DNA from: Tetracentron sinense
Lineage: Eukaryota > Streptophyta > Magnoliopsida > Trochodendrales > Trochodendraceae
DNA: 64,000 nt
Assembly: GCA_015143295.1 (NCBI GenBank)
Contig: CM026557.1
Location: forward strand, 43,409,965-43,473,964
Direction of reading: 5' to 3'
Shown here piece after piece: positions 42,701 through 48,324 of the stretch (positions within the stretch are counted from its first letter, which is position 1; each line of letters starts with the position of its first letter). A program made the position numbers and the translations under genes. The notes beneath the pieces are model-generated. The model was given only the letters and a program-made list of their open reading frames with translations. It had not been told where the DNA came from and made no database searches.

Positions 42701-44622
42701 AACTCTCACGGTTAGGTGAGTCACGGTGATAATGGGTCTTCTTCCAGGAACTCCGTAGTCCGCAGAGCTTGACCTTGATTCGTGATGCCGGGTTCGTCTA
42801 GGTGATGACTCAGAACTGATGAAAGAATGAATTTATTCACTTTGTATGAGATAAACAATTTGTGGATTTAGTTTAGATTTAGAGATACAGTTTAGATGAG
42901 ATTATGAGAGAGAACATAAAAAAACAGTTGCTGTCAAAGTAGCCGGCTTCGCCGGTTTCTGATGCGTGATTTTCCGTTTTGTTTCACAGCAAGGAAACGC
43001 TCTCCCTCTCTTTGCGGCCAATTTCTTGAAGAAATGGACTCTTTCTCACTAAACCCATCTCTTAAATCCCCCTACAAATCCGAGTTTTGGTTGGTGGACT
43101 TATGTTCTCTGCAATTTCAAGAACACAAAAATGGGTTTGGAGGAACTAGGTGGGGAAGAGTTATTTTTTGCTCCCTCGGACCCTCTTGTGTTAGAACTCA
43201 ATCTGTTGCAGAACCAACTCAAAGGTTTATTTATTTATTTATTTTTAATGGCTTTTCCACTTGTTCCTTTCTAGTTTTCTGAGTGCTAGCTTAGTTTTGT
43301 GCTTTAGGTTGTAATGGGGTATGTAATTCCTTGGCCCACCTTGCATCCGTTTTACTAGCTCATGTTCATATTAACGCTGAGTTGTGCAATCGGGGCGGCG
43401 GAGCCATATGCCACACCACAATCTCCGGCCCCAACCTGGTATGAAAAAGAGCTTGCCTTTGGAGAGAGAGAAAGTCGAGTTACAGAAGGAGGAGGACTTT
43501 TTTGTCTTTTTATTCCTTTATTGGCGTTTCATTAGAAATTTATTAAAATTGGTGTATAGGAGTAAATGTTGGGGTGCGTGTAGCACCACCCTTATTTTAA
43601 TTGACATCAACTTATTGCTTACTCTCTTAACCCCTACAGAATTATCTTTCATGTCTTTATCTACTACGATTCCTATTATTTCCCTTACCGGAGTACCACA
43701 GTTTGTACCCAAGCATTTTCATCACCGCAATATGTTTCATGCATTTTCTTACTTCTGATTTTTCTGTCTGCACTCATTTGACTCTAGAACTTATGACATA
43801 TCTTTGCATCTTTATTAGCTTGGAGCTAGTTTGTACAGCTTGCATGCTTATTACTCTTTTGGTTTGGTTCATGCAGATGGAGTTGTGCATTATGCTGTTG
43901 GAATGCTGCAGTCAAGAGAGAACTTATCTCCGGTATTATGGTCTCCTGGGGCAGCGATTTTGCATGATCAACAAAATCCACCAGGAAAATTTTGACAAAT
44001 CCTTCGTCCAGCAATATTCGATGATTCATCGTCTTGAAACAAATAAGTTGCGTAATGTGGCCAAGTTCTTTGCTCATTTACTTGGCACAGATGCTCTACC
44101 TTGGCATGTTTTAGCCTATATACGCTTGACAGAGGAGGACACAACTTCATCTTCCCGTATTTTCATTAAGATTCTCTTCCAGGTAATTACTTAAGTTTAC
44201 TATCTGCACTATTTTACATTTCCTTTCTAGAAGCTATTAATCTCACCTTAGTATTGTTTGTGATGCAGGAATTGTCAGAGCATCTTGGCATCCGCTTGTT
44301 GAATGAGCGGCTTACTGATCCCACAATGCAAGACTCATTTGATTCTATTTTTCCGAAGGATAATCCCAAGAACACAAGGTTTGCCATTAACTTCTTTACA
44401 TCCATTGGACTCGGTGGAATCACAGAAAACTTACGCGAGTACTTGAAGAATATGCCAAGGCTTATTATGCAACAACAAAAACCAGTCTCAGAATCAGAGG
44501 ACGAATCTGGGAGTTCAAGTCAGTCTAGTTCAGATGGCTCCAGTTCAGAGTCAGAACCCGACTCGTCAAGTTCTGATGAAAGTGAAAGGGATGAGAGACG
44601 CCGCAAGCGAAGGAGGGATTAA
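8099..44622 (+). CDS. CWC22: Pre-mRNA-splicing factor CWC22 (complete, 7 coding exons, 822 aa)
   Basis: Exons 8099-9208, 9349-9538, 28895-28998, 29113-29215, 29324-29625, 43877-44182 and 44269-44622 all have GT-AG borders and keep frame (2469 nt with stop). Residues 1-250 are an R/S/D/E-rich, RS-like tail. [10 protein letters not shown] at about 252 opens the MIF4G domain (about 270-500), the part that in this family grips eIF4A3. An acidic stretch (EEDEDEEQ) precedes the MA3 domain (about 570-700). The C-terminus is Ser/Glu-rich and ends in RRKRRRD. CWC22 is a nuclear spliceosome protein needed for splicing and for loading the exon junction complex. The start is the first ATG after the leader and is followed at once by the RS-like tail. 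Introns 2 and 5 are 19.4 and 14.3 kb because of transposons; the rest are 86-140 bp. I see no break in the coding exons. Confidence 0.95.
9349..9538 (+). CDS. CWC22: CWC22 exon 2
   Basis: Starts [14 protein letters not shown] after TTAACAG and ends in LHG, with the last Gly codon split (phase 1) at the donor ATG|GTTAGT. Middle of MIF4G. Confidence 0.95.
10130..10414 (+). mobile_element. Possible L1 LINE 3' piece, left of the gypsy insertion
   Basis: One frame gives [20 protein letters not shown], which recalls the zinc-finger region (zf-RVT) at the end of plant L1 ORF2, with DLPLSFREL further on. An L1-like tail lies across the gypsy insertion at 26151-26412, so the gypsy element may have landed in an old L1. 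Weak similarity; stops occur in the frame. Confidence 0.35.
10415..11699 (+). repeat. 5' LTR of the gypsy element
   Basis: Starts TGTTGATAATGG and ends CATCCCTCTTCA. It includes a run of TTTAACGCCTTTG words (about 10800-10950) that is also present in the 3' LTR. Confidence 0.9.
11702..11720 (+). other. Primer-binding site of the gypsy element
   Basis: TGGCGACTCCGCTGGGGAA directly follows the 5' LTR. From memory this resembles the tRNA-Arg-type primer site used by Tat/Ogre-group elements; I could not check it. Confidence 0.7.
11740..13320 (+). mobile_element. gag region of the gypsy element (fossil)
   Basis: The longest open stretch (12335-13318) carries the retrotransposon capsid pattern, with [19 protein letters not shown] and later [16 protein letters not shown]. 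Fossil coding region, not a host gene. Confidence 0.8.
13440..13900 (+). mobile_element. Protease region of the gypsy element (fossil)
   Basis: [16 protein letters not shown] is the aspartic-protease active-site pattern seen in plant gypsy polyproteins; [15 protein letters not shown]-like sequence follows. Fossil, interrupted downstream by a hAT. Confidence 0.7.
13936..15355. mobile_element. Non-autonomous hAT element nested in the gypsy element, 1420 bp
   Basis: The ends CAAGGTTCAAAAAATCG and CGACATTTAGAACCTTG are imperfect inverted repeats flanked by a perfect 8-bp duplication GTTGGCTG (13928-13935 and 15356-15363). CGATAT / TATCGG words cluster near both ends. The interior holds copies of the CCCTTTTAAC module (about 14776 and 15090) and a purine-rich then GC-rich stretch (14215-14400) ending in GAG|GTAAGT, which looks like a leftover 5' exon. 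No transposase frame remains. It belongs to the same end family as 33658-35616 and 58199-59378. Confidence 0.85.
15900..17540 (+). mobile_element. Reverse transcriptase and RNase H regions of the gypsy element (fossil)
   Basis: Reverse-transcriptase patterns are visible ([15 protein letters not shown], then [11 protein letters not shown] and [20 protein letters not shown]). RNase H follows ([19 protein letters not shown]), and then a second, archaeal-type RNase H ([30 protein letters not shown]). Two RNase H domains in a row mark the Tat group. Broken. Confidence 0.85.
17560..19325 (+). mobile_element. Integrase region of the gypsy element (fossil)
   Basis: An integrase zinc-binding part ([15 protein letters not shown]) is followed by the catalytic core ([37 protein letters not shown]) and a C-terminal part ending [16 protein letters not shown]...WLKKYYA near 19322. 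Broken in several places. Confidence 0.85.
19405..23914 (-). mobile_element. Antisense cargo region of the gypsy element with plant-mobile-domain pieces
   Basis: Between integrase and 3' LTR several reverse-strand open stretches lie in series. From right to left: [16 protein letters not shown] (ends 23914), a stretch with [14 protein letters not shown] and [12 protein letters not shown] (about 23490-23700), [13 protein letters not shown] (about 23472), [20 protein letters not shown] (about 22350-22616), then Lys/Ser/Thr-rich and glutamate-rich tails and a coiled-coil-like stretch (19410-19820). The early blocks fit the plant mobile domain (aminotransferase-like, MAIN/MAIL family) known as extra antisense cargo in Tat-group elements. 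A hAT lies inside. Fossil; function unknown. Confidence 0.65.
22774..23413. mobile_element. Non-autonomous hAT element nested in the antisense cargo, 640 bp
   Basis: The ends CAGTGTAGTCAAGGCGTC and GACGCCTTGACTACACTG are perfect inverted repeats, flanked by a perfect 8-bp duplication GTCAAAAC (22766-22773 and 23414-23421). GCCTAGGCG words are repeated many times at both ends. It shares its ends with 36204-36849. Confidence 0.9.
24592..26150 (+). repeat. 3' LTR of the gypsy element
   Basis: Follows the polypurine tract ACCAGGGGGCTAA and runs from TGTTGATAATGG to CATCCCTCTTCA. A TATA-like box (CCTATAAATAGAGG, about 25809) is visible. The two LTRs agree closely but differ in length. Confidence 0.9.
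26151..26412 (+). mobile_element. Possible L1 LINE 3' tail, right of the gypsy insertion
   Basis: TTAATGAATTTCC followed by TACCGATCCCCAAAAAAG (about 26358-26400) resembles the 3' end of plant L1 elements, compare TTTACCGATC plus A-run of the L1 at 53.6-57 kb. It pairs with the possible L1 piece at 10130-10414. Confidence 0.45.
27093..27202. mobile_element. Short diverged hAT element, 110 bp
   Basis: Starts CAGGGGTGTCAATGAGC and ends in AATTGACACAGCTA, related to the ends of 7483-7764. The flanks CATATAGT and TATATAAT match at 6 of 8 positions, both differences being transitions. GGCCCA / GGCCAA words lie inside. Confidence 0.6.
27364..27640 (-). mobile_element. RTE-type LINE fragment, reverse strand
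   Basis: GAACGCATCCAAACGATCTCAA and the 150 bp that follow are close to the 3' coding end of the RTE LINE at 33.35-33.5 kb (on the reverse strand the LRWFGHV region). Truncated on both sides. Confidence 0.55.
27720..27785 (-). mobile_element. RTE-type LINE 3' tail fragment
   Basis: CAACTATTTGGGGTTGGCAACATGAATC matches the tail of the RTE LINE at 33240-33280 (CCAAATATTTTGGGGTCTGCAACATGAATC). A second, independent RTE end beside the fragment at 27364. Confidence 0.5.
27923..28372. mobile_element. Non-autonomous hAT element, 450 bp
   Basis: The ends TAGGGCTGTCAATGG and CCGTTGACAGCCCTA are flanked by a perfect 8-bp duplication CAGCCTGG (27915-27922 and 28373-28380). GGATCGGAT / ATCCGAT words fill both subterminal regions in both orientations; the middle is AT-rich. 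Confidence 0.9.
28895..28998 (+). CDS. CWC22: CWC22 exon 3
   Basis: Completes the split Gly codon and reads [17 protein letters not shown]...SKFQ, the end of MIF4G. The donor is CAG|GTATGA. Confidence 0.95.
29113..29215 (+). CDS. CWC22: CWC22 exon 4
   Basis: [20 protein letters not shown] through PEIAL, ending in phase 1 at CTAG|GTATCT. This linker motif is strongly conserved in CWC22. Confidence 0.95.
29324..29625 (+). CDS. CWC22: CWC22 exon 5
   Basis: [19 protein letters not shown], then an acidic run, then the start of MA3 ([20 protein letters not shown]), ending EPGQE at GAA|GTAAGT. Confidence 0.95.
30586..30988. mobile_element. hAT-like element with GAGCCGAGC words, ~400 bp
   Basis: Left end TAGGGGTTTATGCAAGCC, right end GGAGGACACCCCTA. 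GAGCCGAGC / AAGCTCGAGC words are repeated many times near both ends around an AT-rich core. The flanking 8-mers match at only 5 of 8 positions, so the target duplication is not convincing. Confidence 0.55.
31254..31326 (+). repeat. First copy of a ~70-bp duplicated host segment
   Basis: TTCACCAAGTGTGGAGAAAC ... AAATGTTCTTGGTAGGCAAGG...AGGTAG recurs at 31876-31929 continued at 32843-32862. A hAT lies just after this copy and another is inserted inside the second copy. Confidence 0.7.
31333..31856. mobile_element. Non-autonomous hAT element with GAGGCTTA words, 524 bp
   Basis: Left end CAGTGTTTTAAAAAGCGTGA, right end CGCCTTAACGTTTGAAAACATTG. The flanks GTCAAGAC (31325-31332) and GTCGAGAC (31857-31864) match at 7 of 8. 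GAGGCTTA / CTCATGCCT words cluster at both ends; a TA/CT microsatellite lies in the middle. Confidence 0.85.
32081..32222. repeat. Palindromic module, copy A inside the hAT
   Basis: TGTCCCTTTTAA...CCAGTTAAGATTTCTTAACCC at left, and GTGAATCTTAACCATAGTTA ... AAAAAGGGACACGTGTC at right form a self-complementary ~140-bp unit ending in a CACGTG box. Confidence 0.8.
32388..32529. repeat. Palindromic module, copy B inside the hAT
   Basis: Second copy in the tandem duplication, with the same terminal GTGTCCCTTTT and AAAAGGGACACGTGTC. Confidence 0.8.
33225..33657 (-). mobile_element. RTE-type LINE, piece 5 (3' end), reverse strand
   Basis: On the reverse strand [20 protein letters not shown] and, further on in another frame, [10 protein letters not shown] match the C-terminal part of plant RTE-clade LINE reverse transcriptase. 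The tail GGGATGATGATGATG (about 33232-33246, reverse) is a short-repeat 3' end as expected for RTE. Cut on its right by the hAT at 33658. Confidence 0.75.
33658..35616. mobile_element. Non-autonomous hAT element inserted in the RTE LINE, 1959 bp
   Basis: The ends CATGGTTCAAAATATCGG and CCGATATTTTGAACCATG are perfect inverted repeats with a perfect 8-bp duplication CTTCTCAA (33650-33657 and 35617-35624). GTATCGG / CGATACG words fill both ends. The interior has several copies of the CCCTTTTAAC module (34240-34680), three near-repeats of GAGTGAGGATAGCAATCCTC (about 34790-34890) and a GC-rich stretch ending CACAG|GTATGT near 35090 that looks like a remnant exon. No transposase frame. Confidence 0.9.
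34240..34680. repeat. Three consecutive palindromic-module copies
   Basis: Three times, at about 34240-34372, 34440-34505 and 34560-34672, the sequence runs through CCCTAAGGGTTAnTG(A/T)AT and AACCACAGTTnATAGG into GTTAAAAGGGACAC or a slightly changed form. The first ends in GGGACACGTGGTAAC. Confidence 0.65.
35625..36195 (-). mobile_element. RTE-type LINE, piece 4 (reverse transcriptase palm), reverse strand
   Basis: The reverse strand reads [16 protein letters not shown], then [20 protein letters not shown] and [17 protein letters not shown] in neighbouring frames, then [13 protein letters not shown] where FADD is expected. The catalytic aspartates are therefore altered and frames are shifted: a dead RTE copy. 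Confidence 0.75.
36204..36849. mobile_element. Non-autonomous hAT element, 646 bp
   Basis: Ends TAGTGTAGTCAAGGCC and GCCTTGACTACAGTG, same end family as 22774-23413. The flanks GTGAATAC and ATAAATAC match at 6 of 8, both differences being transitions. A (TG)n(TA)n microsatellite lies at 36749-36791. Confidence 0.75.
36858..37440 (-). mobile_element. RTE-type LINE, piece 3 (region before the palm), reverse strand
   Basis: On the reverse strand [11 protein letters not shown] and the following [19 protein letters not shown] are the segment between endonuclease and reverse transcriptase of plant RTE LINEs. Broken in several frames. Confidence 0.65.
37510..37783 (+). mobile_element. L1 LINE ORF2 3' piece
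   Basis: The + strand reads [19 protein letters not shown] followed by [10 protein letters not shown], the usual end of plant L1 ORF2, like 41190-41290. It seems to have entered the RTE LINE and then to have been split by the LTR that follows. Confidence 0.65.
38330..38800 (+). repeat. CTTATGAG and GATCTTAGACTTGATCC repeats inside the LTR
   Basis: CTTATGAG(T/C) units repeat about twenty times, with four interspersed copies of CGATCTTAGACTTGATC(C/T). A degenerate satellite-like block within the LTR. Confidence 0.7.
39575..39855 (+). repeat. GGTCGACCGGCC repeat, four units of ~78 bp
   Basis: GTCGGTCGACCGGCC...GGGGGGCGGTCGAC-type blocks recur near 39580, 39655, 39735 and 39820, GC-rich within an AT-rich LTR. 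Open frames on both strands here (39586-39976) are caused by this repeat. Confidence 0.7.
39980..41565 (+). mobile_element. L1 LINE ORF2 3' half, 5'-truncated
   Basis: [20 protein letters not shown] and [19 protein letters not shown] are the end of an L1 reverse transcriptase. [37 protein letters not shown] and a zf-RVT block ([38 protein letters not shown]) follow. It ends in an A-rich TATAAAAAATAAAATAC. Several stops and shifts: a dead copy inserted in the LTR. Confidence 0.8.
41643..41789 (+). other. Probable 3' remainder of the L1 that starts at 37510
   Basis: TTTATGTACTTTACTCTTTATC...TGATTAATATATAG resembles an L1 3' untranslated end. Placed by its position only. Confidence 0.25.
41790..42514 (-). 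mobile_element. RTE-type LINE, piece 2 (endonuclease), reverse strand
   Basis: The reverse strand gives [21 protein letters not shown] and, in other frames, the [10 protein letters not shown] and DFFLVQRR-like blocks of the apurinic-type endonuclease of plant RTE LINEs. Broken. Confidence 0.7.
42515..43591. mobile_element. Non-autonomous hAT-type element with unknown cargo, 1077 bp
   Basis: Left end GGGTGGTGCTAGGCGCACC, right end GGGGTGCGTGTAGCACCACCC. A perfect 8-bp duplication TTATTTTA flanks it (42507-42514 and 43592-43599). It shares about 75 bp of subterminal sequence with 5966-6688. Inside, 42962-43230 has an exon-like frame ([19 protein letters not shown], ending SVAEPTQR before a possible donor AAG|GTTTAT) that reads like a plastid-targeted N-terminus from a host gene. 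I could not identify the gene. Confidence 0.8.
43600..43745 (-). mobile_element. RTE-type LINE, piece 1 (5' side), reverse strand
   Basis: [20 protein letters not shown] then KLMSIKI on the reverse strand is the first half of the RTE endonuclease and joins in order with the piece at 41790-42514. It stops about 130 bp before CWC22 exon 6. Confidence 0.7.
43877..44182 (+). CDS. CWC22: CWC22 exon 6
   Basis: Starts [20 protein letters not shown] after TTCATGCAG and ends RIFIKILFQ at CAG|GTAATT. Core of MA3, in phase 0 with exon 5 despite the 14-kb intron. Confidence 0.95.
44269..44622 (+). CDS. CWC22: CWC22 exon 7 and stop
   Basis: [20 protein letters not shown] ... [19 protein letters not shown], then a Ser/Asp/Glu-rich tail ending RRKRRRD and TAA at 44620-44622. 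Confidence 0.95.
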   Translation, partial: ELSEHLGIRLLNERLTDPTMQDSFDSIFPKDNPKNTRFAINFFTSIGLGGITENLREYLKNMPRLIMQQQKPVSESEDESGSSSQSSSDGSSSESEPDSSSSDESERDERRRKRRRD

Positions 44623-45569
44623 CGTTTCTGCCGCTTTGGGGAACTAAAAATCCTATTTTTCTCCAAAGCTCCATTGGTGTTTTTCACATGTTTTCATACG
44701 TTCGATGAAGCAGGTATTGTGTGTTTTTTACTTTTGTAACAATACAGTTGAGCCGAACAGGCATTTCTACCTCTACAGGCCCTCTTATTTTTGCTCTTAT
44801 AGTGAAATGTGTACTATATGTTTTATTCAACATAGATAATTGTTTAGTTTTTCGCTTTGCAGCGTAATGTTTTGGAATCCTGTTTATATTCTGAAGTTAT
44901 TCCATAGATCTTTCGTTTTATATGTTCCATGTATTATATTATTTTTGCACAATGTCCCCTGAATTTTTTCACTAGTAGAAACCAAACCAATAAGCTGAGC
45001 CAGTGAGATCTGAATCCTGCATCATAGCACTAAATAGCACAGATGCATTTATCATGATCATACAGTTCAATGAATCAGATACAATACTAACTATCTTTAA
45101 CGAGTCATTGTAATTTTTTATCCTACTGAGGTGATTATTTCAAGACAACAGTATTGCAAGAATGTCTAGGTATTAACTTTCTTTTTTTCTCTTGTTATTA
45201 GAGAGCCTCTTCTTATCCTAGTTGTCTAAGGAAAAGGGTGGAGCATAGCTCGTGTTCTAAGTGGTTTGGGCTGATTGGATAAGATCCATACTTGGATCTG
45301 ATCTTGGACCTTTCTATATGTATTTTGAATCTGCTGGGTCAGGTCCATGTCTTATGGTCTCTCATAAATTGAGTTTTAGGGTTGAACATTGCGTAGTCCC
45401 ACTAATACTCTGTAAATCTGTTGGGTTGACCACAACTTGTAGGATCAGAATTTGATCTGGACCTGAACTGATGATGTATTTTTGATCTGCTGGGTTGGGC
45501 TGCATCGGATCTTTAGAATCCAAATATTAATTTAGTGAGATCTGGGTCAACGGCAATGAATATTGCATT
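44623..45569. other. 3' untranslated region of CWC22 and intergenic sequence
   Basis: No canonical AATAAA was pinned down; the end of the transcript probably lies within the first 400 bases. From about 45250 GGATCTGATC / GATCTG words recur, which may be another diverged element. No gene. Confidence 0.45.
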
Positions 45570-45645
45570 GCTGTCAGCCTTTTGGTTAGGATCAAATGTA
45601 GCATCTGTCCTATCAGTTTAATATTTTACCTAGTTACATGCCCAA
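45570..45645 (+). pseudogene. U2 snRNA pseudogene (5' part)
   Basis: CAGCCTTTTGGTTAGGATCAA, ATGTAGCATCTGTCC and TATCAGTTTAATATTT follow plant U2 snRNA (GGCCTTTTGGCTAAGATCAAG, TGTAGTATCTGTTCTTATCAG, TTTAATATCTGA) closely. The branch-site-pairing GTAGTA reads GTAGCA, and the later stem-loops are not recognisable. No plant snRNA upstream element (RTCCCACATCG) was found upstream. It is a truncated, dead copy. Confidence 0.8.
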
Positions 45646-45943
45646 CATATAAGTTGCAGGAATGGCGATAGCTTCTTGTGGAGTATGTTATGACATGGTT
45701 CTCAAAAGAAGGAAAAAAGAAGCCAACCTGGTTGGTAAGGATGATGACTTTTGTCTTCTTCTCTAATGAATATCCATTTCCCAAACCTCACAACTTTCAA
45801 CACACACTTACTAGATTACATCATTTTCTAACAATATGTTCTCCGCTGTTTTATGTTCATCTGTCAGACTGTTACCATTATGGTTTCACAGCATTTCTAA
45901 GACAATCACAAGGGAATGTTGCATGTTAAAATGTAATCTATAA

Positions 45944-46249
45944 GGGTCCGTTCTTTTGGTGAGAAGCTTCACACTTTGCAATTTGTCGTGGTAGTTGTTG
46001 AGAAATTTGAGTCACTTTGTCAAGGTTTATAACAAAATTAATTCTTACAATCATGGGATTTTAAGTCTTATTATTATTTTTAATGAAATTTGAAATAATT
46101 CACTTTGCTCCTTTTGAAGTCTTACGGAAATTGCCACCCAAGAGATGAAAATCACAATGCATGTAGTTCTCCAAAGAAAATGCATAGTCAAATGAAAAAT
46201 TGCATAGTGCCAGACTTTACAAGTCAACTCTCAACAAAAGAACAGACCC
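45944..46249. mobile_element. PIF/Harbinger-type MITE, 306 bp
   Basis: The ends GGGTCCGTTCTTTTGGTGAGA and TCTCAACAAAAGAACAGACCC are inverted repeats with a 3-bp duplication TAA (45941-45943 and 46250-46252). No coding capacity. Confidence 0.75.
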
Positions 46250-46252
46250 TAA

Positions 46253-47156
46253 GAAAGAAAAAAGAAAAACATTGAAAATGTGCATCAGTAGCTCTATTTT
46301 CTTTTAGAGTTAATGGGATTTTGTGATGATTCTTTTACATTTGCTCTCCAAATTTAACCACTAACCATCATTTGGCATACATTTGAGTAATGAAACCCAC
46401 TTGCATACTTGGAGCTCCAAAAAGATGAGCCGCCTTGATCTCGTTTGCAAGATCTCTCACATGCCAGGTATTGATTTCAGCCATCTGATGTCTGGACTTT
46501 CTTTGTCTAGATTGTTCATTGTAGTTTTCTGAATCCTACCTGTTTATGGTCCTAAAATAGCCTGAAGTATGTGGCCTTTGAAGACATTTCTTTAGGGAAT
46601 GAACTCTTCAAAAGACTGCAAAAAAGCCACGCACTTGAGAATTTACTGCGCATAAAGGAATGCTGGCAATAAAAGGTCTGTTATGCTGTTGTAACTCCCT
46701 TGGGTCATCTGACGACATCATTTCCTCTTCATTATATTTCAGGCCAAGCATCAACACATGGATTTTGCTAGCCCCAGTCGCAAATCTTCCAAAGACGCAA
46801 CTTAGGGGTTTACAAATGTCAAGCATATTCTGTTTTTATTTATTTTTATTTTTTTAATGTGATTAAATATCAATGATCTCCACGTCATATGGCTACCATT
46901 GCATCTGTGAAAACTTTTGGAGTAAATGCGACTGGGGATAGCACTCATCATCAACACATTACTTGGTTCTATTGTACTCCCATTAAACACAAATAGTTAG
47001 GTTAACACACTAATATTAATAATGATGTCATGCTCGAAAATCATTAACCTGAACCATATGTAAACTGCCATGTAAAAACTTTGGATCAATCCATATATCA
47101 ACTCGATCTCATCTGTTTTAGAGCAACATGTGCTAAAGTTGGTGTAATAAGTTTTT
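46253..47156. other. Intergenic, no gene seen
   Basis: AT-rich. Short open frames at 46608-46857 show no recognisable protein. Confidence 0.5.
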
Positions 47157-47229
47157 TTTTTAATAAAAAAATCATTTTGGTACAACCCAAATTTTTTAAT
47201 AAAAAAATCATTTTGGTACAACCCAAAAA
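47156..47229 (+). repeat. Tandem duplication, 2 x ~37 bp
   Basis: TTTTTTAATAAAAAAATCAT followed by TTTGGTACAACCCAAA occurs twice in a row. Confidence 0.8.
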
Positions 47230-47504
47230 TTGACTTTTTTTTAATGATAGAAAACGAAACCCAAAAATTGCCTTGGGAAGGGGGTATTTATGAAAAAAAA
47301 TTAGTGTTAACAAATACTCTTTTTTATGTTCTTAATTACCAAACTATCACTTCCCAATGTAATTTTTAGGTTGCTCCATTTGACTGTCAAAGCGGAGATC
47401 CTATTGATAGTTATTCTCTAAGTAACCCGGTCATAAGTGAGAGCCCGGTCATAAGTGAGAGCGTCAAGTTTTAATTTAGGATAGGGTCGAACTATATATA
47501 TATA

Positions 47505-47620
47505 ATATTTTAATATTTTTTCTAAAATTAAAGATATATTATTGAACCCTAAAAATTAGTAAATCTCAACTATAATTAATGAGAATTAAAATGAACACAT
47601 GTTAGCCTCTAGGTGTGATT
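47505..47620. repeat. Diverged copy of the palindromic module
   Basis: ATTGAACCCTAAAAATTAGT, AAATCTCAACTATAATTAATG and GAATTAAAATGAACACATG keep the block order of the module but with many changes. Confidence 0.5.
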
Positions 47621-47883
47621 GAACTCGGGAAGAGTTCAATGCAATTGGAAATTGGATGTGGTTATTTGCGTCTGAGTATTATTCACCCATACCCAAAAAA
47701 AAAAAAAAAGTTAAAAACAAATTAAGTGATAAAATAAAAAGTTGAAAAGACTACAACACTACTGAGTACTGACCTCGTAGAAACCTACTAGATGAAAATA
47801 GGTCTGGGGCTTGTTGAGAAGAGAACGAGTGGTTATATAGGGGGTAGTTTTGTCATTTTAAGTGAGACTAGCGGGTGTTTGCT

Positions 47884-48139
47884 AAAGATGCCAGCAGGTC
47901 CTTATTTGTCCATCTAAGTATGCTAAAGACAATTATTTTACAGGAGCCACTTAGATGTCATTTTGCCCTAAGATAGGTTCTGATATTTAATTAACCCAAA
48001 AGAATAAATAAAAAGATGCCAGTAGGTCCTTATTTGTCCATCTAAGTATGCTAAAGACAATTATTTTACAGGAGCCAGTTAGATGTCATTTTGCCCTAAG
48101 ATAGGTTCTGATATTTAATTAACCCAAAAGAATAAATAA
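47884..48139 (+). repeat. Direct tandem duplication, 2 x 128 bp
   Basis: AAAGATGCCAGCAGGTCCTT...CCCAAAAGAATAAATAA is repeated immediately at 48012 with very few differences (GCAGG/GTAGG, CACTTAG/CAGTTAG). The near identity indicates a recent duplication. Confidence 0.9.
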
Positions 48140-48324
48140 ATTGACAAGAGTTCTCTATACTACCACGCTTAAAACCGCTTACGCTTTAAGCCACTCTTCG
48201 CCTCTCGCTTTGCGTGAATAGATTTATAGGACGAAATCACCGCCAATAACCGGAAAGATCAAGCTTTTGCCCTGCTTTTGTAAATGCCATGCTTTACAGA
48301 ATAATACATTGCGCCGCACACTCA

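Larger units (their letters stand above)
29626..43876 (+). other. CWC22 intron 5 (14.3 kb)
   Basis: Contains hATs at 30586, 31333, 31930, 33658, 36204 and 42515, a reverse RTE LINE in five pieces, two L1 pieces and an LTR. 29626-30585 and 32865-33224 show nothing recognisable. Confidence 0.9.

Noticed and set aside
45570-45645. A working U2 snRNA gene
   Set aside because: Truncated, branch-site segment changed, and no plant snRNA promoter element found upstream.
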